Source: Melampsora larici-populina 98AG31 (lineage: Eukaryota > Basidiomycota > Pucciniomycetes > Pucciniales > Melampsoraceae). Taken from it: a DNA stretch of 64,000 nt. The notes beneath the pieces were generated by a model. The model saw only the letters and a program-made list of their open reading frames with translations. It did no database searches and had not been told where the DNA came from. Of this stretch, positions 53,506 through 64,000 are shown in pieces; the stretch's first letter is position 1, and every line of letters starts with the position of its first letter. The position numbers and the translations under genes were made by a program. Where the stretch lies: positions 274,230 through 338,229 of the forward strand of contig NW_006768787.1 of NCBI RefSeq assembly GCF_000204055.1. Reading direction: 5' to 3'.

Positions 53506-54578
53506 TTATAAAAATCCTCTATCTAATCCTTTTGTAAAATAATTAACAACGTTATCTTGGATCCTATACTGACAAACATGATCACTAGAAACAGTTACCG
53601 GTAGTTTCAAATCATCAAGTAAAGCTTGACCACGATAAACCGTAAGCTACCCCCCGGCACGAGCAAAAAAACGCATATCAGCTCAGTTATTGAAAAGATA
53701 GAAAAGGGGAAAAGGGCTTACTTCACCTGTGCCTTGTAATCCTAAGTTTCTGGTTTTGAGTATCACATGAGAATAAGTGATCAGATTATAAAATAGTAAT
53801 TGGTCGGTTTGGTTTGCTTGGATCGAGTTGGGTTTCGTAGTTGGGTTTAGAAAATCAATTAGATCTGTATGAAGTACGATGACTAAAGCCAAAGAAACCT
53901 ACAAAAAAAATCGAACTCCAAAAAAATCAACTCCAAAAAAAAAGCAGTTTCAAGAATAGCAGAAAGAGACTGACTTTTTCTTGTAATGATCGAAGTCGGT
54001 TCAAGAACCCATCTAATTCATGGTACGAAACACCTGACCAAAGCAGACTTGATAAATCATCAATAATTAAAAGAGGTGCAAGAGATGATGAACTGTGAGA
54101 TGGGGTTATGGATTCTTCAATGGTTTGGAAAAGGGTTTGGAGTGGTTGGTTGAAGGGATGGGTTATGAATGTGATTGAACTGGATTTGATTTGGTGGGTT
54201 AGTTGGATTCCCTTTTTCGAAAAGAAAAAAAGAAAACCAATAAAACAGATGATTAGTATTTTTTGATCACTTTTTTGAATTAGTATTCTTTTTAGTGATT
54301 TTTTGTAGTATTTATTTTTGATTAGTGAAATTGAGATTTACTTGTTTTTGTAATAAACCATTCCAATGAGAAAATGAATTAGTAGTATTAATAAAGATGA
54401 TTTTTCTATTTGATTTAGATTTGATTGAGTTAATGAGAATGTCTAATAAGATAAAAGTAGATGGTGAGTTAAGTTGATCTAAGATAAGTAATGAAGTCGA
54501 ATTGGGTATTTGTTGAGTTCTGGTTGAGTTTGAGTCAGATGAAGATGAGAAGTTTAAGGGTAGACATGATGAATTCAT
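53506..54578 (-). CDS. ELP6: Elongator complex subunit 6-like protein (263 aa)
   Basis: Minus-strand exons 54578-54342, 54211-53975, 53898-53722 and 53646-53506 join in phase 0. The RecA-like fold without a Walker A is suggested by STSLLILDQLNSPSTFILLDIL (start), LAPLLIIDDLSSLLWSGVS with ELDGFLNRLRSL (middle), then LGLQGTGELTVYRG and the C-terminal YRIQDNVVNYFTKG, the order expected for Elp6. Elp4-Elp5-Elp6 form a hexameric ring in Elongator, needed for wobble-uridine tRNA modification. The last intron's acceptor at GGGTAG|CTTACGG is chosen because it keeps the conserved GTGxLTVYRG; reading straight through would meet a stop. Confidence 0.7.
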
Positions 54579-54751
54579 GATTTGTAGTTGGTTTGACTAC
54601 AAACCCAATCTCGGAAGAACGAGGTCGAGTAGTGATGGACTTTCTCAGAGGGACTATGAGAGACTATCCGACAGGGACCTTGTTAAGGTGAATCCGATCT
54701 GAAGTTTTAATTTTCAATTCTCAAAAGTTTCATCCAACTTTTTTATCAAAC
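54579..54751. promoter_or_regulatory. Short divergent promoter between ELP6 and the TFIIIC subunit gene
   Basis: Only 173 bases separate the two start codons, so both genes must share this region for initiation (inference from spacing; no specific motif claimed). Confidence 0.5.
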
Positions 54752-57700
54752 ATGGATCAAGACCCATCAACCACCAATCAATTCGATCAAATCCCATTAG
54801 ATCCAGATTTATTCAATCCAGATGTAGTAGGTCATTCATTCGTAGACTTATCAAACCAACCCCTTCCACAAGATCAACAAGAAGAAGAAGAAAACCCATC
54901 CAGTTTTTTACCATATCCTTCAACTTCTCAATTACTTCCATCTGAAGATTATTATCCTGCAGATGATCTATACGATAATGATGATTATGATAATGATGAT
55001 TATGATGATCAAGATTGGGAAATCGATCAAGAAGAGGATCAGGATCAAGAAGATGAAGATTCAGAAGAAGATCATTCAGATCATTCAGAAATCTCAGTAA
55101 AGAAAACTAAAAAAAAGAAACCAAAAGCAAAACCTTCAAACCGAAAGAAAGTCATAAATTCATCAGATTTCTCTACAGAAGACGAAGACGAAGAAGACGA
55201 AGAAGATGAGGGAAACGAAGTAAGATCCACTCTTCATCAAAAAGTCAAAAATCAAAACTTACTTTTTTTCTTATGATGGTTTGATTAGAATGATCTTACA
55301 CGTTTAATCGAAGCGATTCATACGACTAAACATCAAAAGGATGATGAAGCCAAAGGACTTTTGAGTAAAGAATGGGATCGTAGTATGGATCAAGAATTAA
55401 ATGAATTACAAGAAGCCGAAAAGACCTTACGATCAGGTAAAAGGGTAAACCCCATCAATCCATCATCCCCGAAACCCAAAAAAATCATCCAAACTAATCT
55501 TGAATCTAACCCTAATTTTTTGTTCCAGAGAAGACATAAAATCCGAGGAGAACCCGAATTATCTACCGAAGTTTCAATCTTACTAGGAAAAGCCAATTTA
55601 TGTTTCATTAATCAAGAGTATCAAGAAGCGATTCCATTATTTGAAGAAGCAGTACGAATCGAACCAATGTGTAAGATGGCATGGAACAACTTAGGAGCGA
55701 TTTATCAAGACTTGAACGATTTTGAAAAATCTTGTCAGTTTAGAATGATTGGAGCTCATCTGACTGCTAAATCTGAACATTTATGGAAAGAGTTAGGTGC
55801 TGAATCTAGGTGTGAATGTTTCTTTATACTTTTGGTGATGTGGGAATCTGATGCTTGGGATTCGGATTGGGTTCTTTTCATTTCATAGACAACATGGACT
55901 TTTGTCTCAAGCTATTTATTGTTTTAGTGAAGCTATTAAAGTTGGGAAAGATGATGTAGAAGCAATGTGGGATCGTTCATACTTACTCTACGAAGTAGGT
56001 AGACCAAGGCAAGTGAGTATCTTACTTTAATCCTACCTTGAAGATCTTGATTAACGAATCTAAACTATTCCAATGAACCGAAACCAAGGCATTATTAGGT
56101 TACCTTTCGATCTTGAAACTTAACCCTTATAACCCTGATGTATTAAGAGAAATCGCACATCTTTGTGCAACGACCGATGAAAAAGAATTACCGCTGAAGT
56201 TGTTTAAAACCGCTTTTGAACATTACCAATCATCACTTCCGACTCCTTCACCTGATTTCTTACAAACCGGATTCGGTTTAGATCATCTAAGGATCCTGAT
56301 CAGTTTATTAATGAAATCTTATCCATCTTCAATCCCACTTATTTTAGGACCCGATTCGAGTTCCAAACCCGAAGAAGAAAACCAACAATCTTATTACAGT
56401 TATGTGATTAGAATTATTAAATTGTCTACTAGGTGGTTACAGGGTAGATCGGATTCTGAAGGTCATGGTTATTTGAATTGGGAGAGTTTGGATGATGATC
56501 GAGAGTTTGATCTGGTTAGAGGAGCAAGAGATGATGTGGACTTATTGGAAGATTATAGGTTTGAAAATGCTCCGGTCTTTGGATTAGAACCGGAGTTTAG
56601 AACTTATTTAGGGATTTGTAGACTTAAGATTGGAGATGAAGAAGAAGCTAAAGTGAATCGAATTTGTTCTTTTTTCTTTCTACTATATTGGAAAAACTAA
56701 TCTAATTCACTTTTTTTTCGGTTTCTTTTGGTTTTTTTTATAGGCTCATTTTGATCTTATTAAAGAACTTAGTATCCTAGAGTTTTCAGATTTGTTTTTA
56801 ATGATTGGTGATACGTATTTTGATTCAGATATGTTTCATGAAGCATTAGAGTTTTATCAAGAATTAGTTGATAATGAATCAGTAAGAAGATTTCATTATG
56901 ATTTTTTTTTTAAAAAAAAAATCCTTATCAATATGAAAACAAAATAATTAATCTTTTGATTGTTTTCTTTTACAAAAGACTAATAATCCATCAGTTTGGC
57001 ATAAGATTGGACAGTGTTATAGGAAATCTGAAAATCTTGAAGAAGCTGCTGAATGTTATGAAGCAAGTATGTATTGATCTATATGTTTGTTATGTTCAGA
57101 TTAACGAATTAAGATGATTTGTTTTGGATACAATGTAGTTGTGGAAACCGATCATATGGATCTGCTAGCTAAATCACAACTAGCCGAGATATATGAATTA
57201 TGTGGAAGACTTGATGACGCATATAAGATGGTAGATGATAGTAAGCTTCTTTGAATAAATCTTATGAAATCCATTTTCAAGCTGATGGAATGTTTTTTTT
57301 AAAGTTATTGAGATTAGAAGAACAGCAAGGTCTCAAGGAATCGTTCTAGATCAAGACCCGATTTCTCAACCTAATCGATCTCAAAACCCATTATCTATTA
57401 AACCTAATCCGAATCCAAAGTATAAATCGATGGAAGAAAGAAGATTAGAAGAAGTTAACCGAACTGAACGGTATGTGATTAGTTTTAAAAGATTAGAAGA
57501 GATCGCATTGAAAGTCTCTTTAGTGGATGAGAATGATGGGGATGGGGATAGGGTTAAGGGTAGTTTGATGAATGAGTTTGTGAGGATTGCTAATCCGATG
57601 ATTGAAGGCTTTAGACAAACTCCTGCTTTGTTTCCTTGTGAAATCGTCAGTTTTTTTTTTGGCTTGGATTGGTTTTTTTTTGGTTTTGGACAGAGGGTTA

Positions 57701-59418
57701 TTGATTCTTGATGGTTTGGATTTTGGTAGACGAAAAAGTTTGTTGGGGTGAATGTTGCACCTAAGAAACCGAAGAAAGTGGATGCACATGGGAATCATGT
57801 CGGAGAAGAAACTCGTAGGTTTTTTTACTTTGATGGATGTTAAGAAAGATGAGTTGTGTTGATTTTGTTGAATTTGTGTGGGTTTATGCTTTATAGAAGC
57901 TGAAACTAGTCTTCAAGAGTTTAGAGGGATCCAATTCGAAGACTGGGTTCGAATCTTTGTACATGTAAGTGATTTTCAACTTATATATATATGAACAATG
58001 AATGTAGAATTGATTTGAATGTTTTGGTATTATCATGTTGGGAAAAAGTATTCATTTTTTTGTGTAAAAGTTCAAAGAGAAGATGAAGCATTTGAAGTGA
58101 TTAAACATGTGATGTTAGCACCTGTTTTTAGACAATCTGCAAGTATGCAACAAGTTTTAAGATTAGCATATGCCGGTAAGTTTTGCAGGACTTGCAAAGA
58201 CAAAAAAAGAAGGAGAACTTTGAATGACTGATGATCGAATTTGTTTTAGCAATATGTTATGCGAAAGGAGATTATGTAAAAGTGACTGATACGATTCGAT
58301 GGATCAGTTTACGTTTGTTATATCATAACGAACCGATCCGATTGATCAATAGTTTATTAAACCAAGGCTTTCAACAAGCTTTAGCATTCGCTAATGGTAA
58401 TCTACAGAAATGGTTCTTAAGACAAATCAAAATTATTGATCAACATGTTAAAAGGTTTAAATCAGATGGCCTTCAATCCGATGCGATCGGACTACGTCAA
58501 CGACCTCAAATTAGAGGTAAAGGAGTTCAGTTTCATTTACCGGAAGAGGAAGGGTTTGAGGAAGAGGATGGGGATGAAGATGAATCGTATTGGAAACCTA
58601 GTAGGTTTAAACCTAGGAAATCTAATCCGGTTTATACGATCACTTTTTCTCAAATCTTGGCGGCTACTAGGAGTTTTCAATCTTCAATTAGTTGAGTTTT
58701 TGAAATCCTTGAACCCTCTACCCCCCCTTCCTTTCAAAAAAGAAATTCTTGTTAATGTGAATCTTTTTTTTTTGGTTACTTTTAGTTCATTATTTAAGAG
58801 TTTATGAAACTTATCCTGATGAACCTCTTTTGAACTTGTTACTCGGTTTAAGTTATTCTCAAAGAGCTATGCAAAGACAAACTGATAATCGACATCATCA
58901 AATCGTTCAAGTAAGTGAATTGATTTTTTGTAAATTTGAGTTGAGTTTTTTTTTCTTGAAAAAAAAAGTTGATCAAAATCTTTTTGTTGTTTGGTTTGAA
59001 ATTGATTTTTTGCTTTGGGGGTGGTTGTTTAGGCAAGTGCTTTTATGAATAAGTATCGAAAGTTAAGGTCTTTGAAACATGGTCAAGAAGTAGAGTATAA
59101 CTTTGGTAGGTTTTTTCATGGGATTGGTAAGTGAATTTTCCTTTGATTTCGTTTCTCAATCGAACTTGAAAATTTATGGGTTTTTCTTCTTCATTGTTTA
59201 TAGGTTTAATCACTTTAGCTATTTCACATTATCAAAAAGTACTTTGTTTAGCTGATGATCAAGAAGACGAAGGGAATGAAGAAGAAGAAGGGAATGAAGG
59301 GAATGAAGAAGTAGAAGATTTTAAAAGTTTAGCTGCTTATAATCTTGTGTTGATTTATATGACTTCGGGGTCACCTGATTTAGCACATGAAATGATTTGT
59401 AAATATTTATCTGTTTAA
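54752..59418 (+). CDS. TFIIIC TPR subunit (Tfc4/Sfc4/GTF3C3-type)
   Basis: Sixteen exons: 54752-55219, 55289-55444, 55529-55809, 55889-56012, 56089-56652, 56744-56881, 56979-57066, 57139-57240, 57305-57645, 57730-57814, 57897-57964, 58049-58175, 58250-58690, 58786-58910, 59033-59126 and 59204-59418; 3,417 bases, 1,138 aa, all phases consistent. The N terminus is strongly acidic, then a Lys-rich segment. TPR repeats follow, such as GKANLCFINQEYQEAIPLFE, AWNNLGAIYQDLNDFEKS and WHKIGQCYRKSENLEEAAEC. The end has HYLRVYETYPDEPLLNLLLG and SAFMNKYRKLR, typical of the family. This tau-A subunit bridges TFIIIC to TFIIIB at tRNA and 5S genes in the nucleus. Confidence 0.92.
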
Positions 59419-60345
59419 AAATCATCATCCAATATATATATATATATGCAAAATGTCAAATATCCAATTATAAAAGTTTTAATTATTTATCATTTTTGTG
59501 TTTAGGTTTTTTTTGATCATGTAGTTTTTATTGGTTTTTTTTTAGGTTTTTTTCAAGTTTTGGGTTGTGGGTTCTTTTTTTTGGTTGTCATTGGAGTGCA
59601 TAGGATAAATGGAAAAGAAGTGTGGTAGATTTTCAAGGAAAGCATCATAGAGGCTCTAGAAGTAAGTAGAACTGGTTGAGCTATACTATCAGCATTCAAG
59701 ATCAGTCTGTTTTACTTGATAGGAATCAAAGACTTGATTTCAACTTGGTTTCTTGATGAGGATATTTAGGTTTTAAAATGGGTTTTAAATTGTTGTTTCA
59801 AAAACCACTTTAAAACAATTTGGTGATCGTTCCTTTGGTCACTTTCTTTTATGGGTTTTGCTTACTTCTTTATTTGTGCATGATGATAATGATTTATGTC
59901 TATAGAGAATTAATGTCTTCAAGAATCATTTAAACCAAACTTCAAGTTTCTTGATAAGATCGAATTAAAGTAATTTATGAGCAAAGTATGTACGTCATTG
60001 TCAACTGATCATATGTAGCAAGAATGGTTTCCTGGCTTGAAGTTGAGATGGATATTTGAGTAATATTATGGAGCCTGAGTTGATTTGAGACACATAGAGG
60101 GTTTGTGTTGGGCAGCTATTTTTGAGTTGATGAAGTACTGGTAAAGTCTGTTGTTTGAAACTGACCAGAACTGACCCCATAAGTTTTTCTGTATCTGTAT
60201 GGTATGGTCCCAATTCGATTTGATTCAAATTTCAAAGTTGAAAATTTCAACTTCAACCTTTGGAATTTTCTTTCAAATTTGTTTTTCTTTGATTTCTATA
60301 CATATATCCACATCTTCTTGAATTTAAAAAGATAAATCAAAGACA
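59419..60345. other. Intergenic, no supported gene
   Basis: Starts with a short TA microsatellite (59434-59447) after the TFIIIC stop. T-rich 3' flank, then the carrier promoter. Nothing else seen. Confidence 0.4.
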
Positions 60346-61794
60346 ATGTCACCATCAACATCCTCAACCCCACTAAGTTCAGGAAAACAAAGAGATAGTG
60401 GAGTAGCAAGACTGTTAGGATCAGGTACTTCAGGTAAACCATCCTCTTCCTCACCAAAAATCAAGAAACCCGATCACAACATACTAATCATATTTGGTTG
60501 GAAGGAATCACTGAATTATTATTATTTCATCCGGTTGATACGTTGGCAAAAAGGATGATGTCAAATAAATCTAAATCGATGACATTTAATCAAATCGTTT
60601 TTAAAGAATTTGCGAATTCTGGGTCTTATCAAAAGTTTTTGTCACTTTTTCCTGGTCTTGGCTATGCTGCTGGGTATAAAATCTTACAAAGGATTTATAA
60701 GTTCAGTTCTTTTTTCCTTCAAAACTTTTCTTAACTTTCAACATCTTTTTTTTATGAAATTGATCGGATTTTAACTTTTTTTTTTTGGCTTTTGTTTGCT
60801 TTTTTTTGGTTTTTTTGGGGGTATTTTAGGTTTGGTGGTCAACCTTATTTCAAAGACTATTTAAACCAAAATCATAAACCAATCTTTATTAAACTCTTTG
60901 GAGAAAAAAATGGAAAAGCCATGATGGAAGCTACAGCCGGTTCGTTTACCGGAATTGGTGAAATCGTTTTATTACCCTTAGATGTATTGAAAATCAAACG
61001 ACAGTCAGTCCTTTCACTCAAAATTATCTGATGGTGGTTTTCTTTTGAGATGGTTAGCTAATGATTTTTTGGGTGTTTGACTAGGACAAATCCAGATGCG
61101 TTTAGGTCAAGAGGTTTCTTAAAAATCGTGGCTGATGAAGGATTTGCGTTGTACAGAGGATGGGGATGGACAGCAGCCCGAAACGCACCAGGTTCATTCG
61201 CTGTAAATCTCCCAACACTTCTCCTTCTCCTTCCCCAAAAAAAAATCAAAAAAAAATCAGATTAGAGAATTGATTTTTGGGTTTTCTTTTTTTTAGTTGT
61301 TCGGTGGATCAGCATTTACAAAAGAATATTTGTTTAAATTACAAGATTATTCTTCGGCTAGTTGGTCACAAAACTTTGTTTGTTCGATTGCTGGAAGTGT
61401 TTCTTCTATTACGATTTCTCAACCATTAGATGTGATTAAGGTAAATTGAAGAAAAAAGATCAATTTCATTCCAAATTCTTGATGTTGATGTTTTGGGCTT
61501 TTTCTTTTTTGGGGCTTTTTCTTTTTTAGACTCGAGTTCAAAACCAAAATTTCGAATCTAAACAAGGAGGTATGATGGTAATTAAAGAAATCATGAAAAA
61601 CGAAGGAATTGGTGCTTTCTTTAAAGGTTTAACACCTAAAGTAAGCTTTCCAATCAATCTCTTTTTTTTTTGGTGAAATCTTGAAAAGTCTGATTTTTGG
61701 TTTTTTTTTGTAGGTTTTGGTAGTTGGACCTAAGTTGATCTTTTCTTTTACTATGGCTCAAAGTTTGATTCCATTGTTTGGAAAATATGTTTGA
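60346..61794 (+). CDS. GGC1: Mitochondrial GTP/GDP carrier (Ggc1-type)
   Basis: Exons 60346-60433, 60505-60700, 60830-61003, 61085-61202, 61297-61440, 61530-61640 and 61714-61794 give 303 aa, the usual length of a mitochondrial carrier. Three carrier repeats are present, each with its PxD motif: FHPVDTLAKRM, LPLDVLKIKRQTNP and SQPLDVIKTRVQNQNF. Signature stretches of Ggc1 include SGVARLLGSG at the start, FPGLGYAAGYKILQR, YRGWGWTAARNAPGSFALFGG and FFKGLTPK. It exchanges matrix GDP for cytosolic GTP across the inner membrane and affects iron balance in yeast. Confidence 0.95.
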
Positions 61795-62205
61795 GTTTTA
61801 TAAAGTGGTTGAGGGTTTGAAAAAAGGGAAAAGATTGGAATTGGTTTGAAAGGCTTGGTTTTAAAGGAATGAGAATACATGTTTGATCGTTTTGGATAAA
61901 GAATTGAAGGGTTGGTTTTTGAGGGGTTATGAAATGCAACAAGATTGGTTTTTTTTGGTTTGTGGATCGTGGTAGGGTTGAGGTTGAGTTGATCGGTCTT
62001 CCAAAAGGGTATAAGAGATAATGAGTTTGCCAAGAATGCGCCAGTTTGAGTGAACTTGGTCGGATGAGAGATTTATGAAGTGAATTGAGATGAATGCGCA
62101 TGACATCATCATTGATTAAATCGAAGAAGATATAAAGAAGTGTAGTACTGTTACTCGATTAGATCCATCCATCAACTCAAATCAAACCACATTCCAAGTA
62201 GAAAG
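61795..62205. other. Intergenic, no supported gene
   Basis: Contains the carrier 3' flank and the peptidase promoter; nothing else recognised. Confidence 0.4.
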
Positions 62206-64000
62206 ATGAAAACACAATATCCAATGAAGACTATCTTGTTGTTGTTGTTGTTGATTAAGATTTCAATAAGTTATCAATCAATCTTTAAAATCAAATTACA
62301 ACCAACTAACTCATCATCATCAAAGAACAGAATCCAATCCAACTCAACTGATTTAACAGTAGATGGTCAATCAATCCATATCAATCAAAACCAAATCAAT
62401 CTCATCACTCATGATACTTCAATCCATCATCATCAACTTCAAAACTGTCCAAAGCATTATTTATTTTCAATCTCACCTTCTATACTTGATTCATCTTTAA
62501 TCTTTCAAACTGATCATGATCCACTTGAATCATGGAAAGATGAATTAAATTCATACGTATCACAACTACAAGAAATCGAAACATCATTACAAACAACTAC
62601 TACTGGTTCATCTACTGAACAAATCGTACTTCGATCTACTACTACGAATTCTAGACTGAATGAATGTCAAAGGTCTGGGACTCGTGTGTTTTTTTGTGTC
62701 AATCACACTGCTTTGGTTTTGGTACCGTACTTATCATTAAAAGAATTTACTGAAAGGTTACCGAATCATATGGAACTCTTGATCCATTTATACCCCAACA
62801 AAACCGATTTTTCAAATCCATACATCCGATCTAAAACATTAAAAAGGTCATCTGAAAAACTTTTGAATGAAGTGATTAAAATTCATTATAAACCAAAGAT
62901 AGATAAACTAATCAGTTCATTAAACTTAAATGAGATACTTAAGTATACAAGAACGGTAGTAGGAATTGATGAGCCTTCGAAATGGATTACTAGACATACT
63001 TTTTCAGATGGGATCTTGTTGGCTTTAGATTGGTTGAAAGATAGGTTCGAATCGGGTGCTGTTGGGATGAGATGTGGGTTTGAGGAATATCAGCTTGGGT
63101 TTGCTCCTAATTTGGTTTGTAAAATCTTGGCTACCGATCAAAGGAATAGAGGGGATGGGAAGGAAAGAGTTGTGGTTAGTGCTCATTTGGATTCTAGGGG
63201 TGATTTTGGTAACGTTTTTGAACCTGGTACAGATGATAACGCATTTGGTAAAGCCACCATCTCCATTCATCTTCTCTATGAATGGATTCCATCTTAACTG
63301 TTTTTTTGGTTTGGGGCGTTTTAGGTTGTTCTGTTTTATTATCAATATCTAAATCGATTCAAGCTCATCAATTATCATTAAAAAAAGATTTATACTTTGT
63401 CGTCTTTTCGGGGACTCATCAAGGATCTTGGGGTTCATTGGGTTTATTGAACAGTTGGAAAGATCAATTGGATTTGGTGCTTTTGCATTTGGATCTTAGT
63501 ATGGTTAGGATTCTTTTGACACATTTTCTTTTTCTTTGCTTTCCTTTTTGGATTCGGTTTGATTTGATTGACTAATTTGTTTGGTTTTTGGTTTTCTTGG
63601 GGGGGAATAAGATTGGTTATAGAGTTCCAGGTGAAAGTATGCAATTAGGTTTACCGATTGAAAATCGATTTAATCGAGTAGCAAATTGGTTTGTGGGAAA
63701 TATTACAAACTTATATTTACCTGAACTTTTGATCGGTCCTACTCCTGGTATGCAAACCTTTTTTTTTCTTTCTTTGATTTTGGTTTGATTTGATCTAAAC
63801 TTATTTGGTTTTGTTTTGCTCTGTTTTGCTCTGTTTTTGTCTATTTTGTCTGTCACGTCTGTTTAGTCCTTTTGTCCTTTTGGTTTTTGGGGGGTTTCTT
63901 TGGTTTTTTGGGGGTTTTCTAGTTAGAGATTTAGATTCTCAAAGATTTGAACGTCATGGAATTCTGTCTACAAGTTATTTGCAACCCATGCAGCTCAGGC
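62206..64000 (+). CDS. Secreted M28-family peptidase-like protein, truncated by the window end
   Basis: Exons 62206-63247, 63325-63503, 63612-63747 and 63923 onward. An N-terminal signal peptide (MKTILLLLLLIKISISYQS; a second Met upstream) precedes a ~190-residue prodomain-like region. The M28 metal-binding motif VVVSAHLDSRG (His, Asp) and PGTDDNA (bridging Asp) are intact. At the position where aminopeptidases have the Glu-Glu pair (usually SGEExGLxGS), this protein reads FSGTHQGSWGSLG, so the general-base Glu and a zinc ligand appear replaced. Later RDLDSQRFERHGILST matches the region before the last metal His, which lies beyond the window. It is an aminopeptidase-like secreted protein, possibly without activity (inference). 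Confidence 0.8.

Noticed and set aside
53640..53660. Premature stop in ELP6 after ARAGG
   Set aside because: The apparent stop lies in the intron; using GGGTAG as the acceptor restores the conserved GTGELTVYRG join in phase.

Overview
The window is a fungal nuclear segment, most likely from a rust fungus (Pucciniales, Melampsora- or Puccinia-like). Genes carry many short GT-AG introns, intergenic DNA is AT-rich, transposons are abundant, and several gene families resemble ones I associate with rusts. The housekeeping genes are clearly eukaryotic: LAMMER kinase, NF-X1, Elp6, the TFIIIC TPR subunit and a Ggc1 carrier. Species assignment is inference. All exon models were made by eye from splice sites and frame continuity.

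1-13.7 kb is a nest of mobile DNA. A ~12.0 kb unit (555-12547) has ~130-bp terminal inverted repeats and a perfect 9-bp target-site duplication. It carries two convergent genes: a RecQ-like helicase with one in-frame stop, and a DUF6589-type protein with an open spliced frame. A 573-bp TIR element with its own 9-bp duplication sits inside it. A young Ty1/copia retrotransposon (6741-11641) sits inside an intron of the DUF6589 gene. Two further terminus-like fragments lie at 13.4-13.7 kb.

14-22 kb holds an unrecognised 651-aa protein gene, a 163-aa gene with a tandemly duplicated exon, and a degraded gene for a large transposase-like protein with a zinc finger. 24.7-27.2 kb is a 12-exon LAMMER kinase gene. 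28.7-39.1 kb is a tandem array of a large, predicted secreted protein family: one 5' fragment and two intact ~900-aa copies that share a near-identical tract, suggesting gene conversion.

40-44.8 kb holds a transposase fragment and an NF-X1/FAP1-type gene. 45.7-50.2 kb is a Tc1/mariner-like element of 4.5 kb whose TIRs enclose a DD34E transposase and an unrelated degraded passenger gene. Three small inverted-repeat elements follow. From 53.5 kb to the end is an ordinary gene-dense stretch: ELP6 and the TFIIIC subunit gene in divergent orientation, the mitochondrial GTP/GDP carrier, and a secreted M28 peptidase-like gene that runs off the window.
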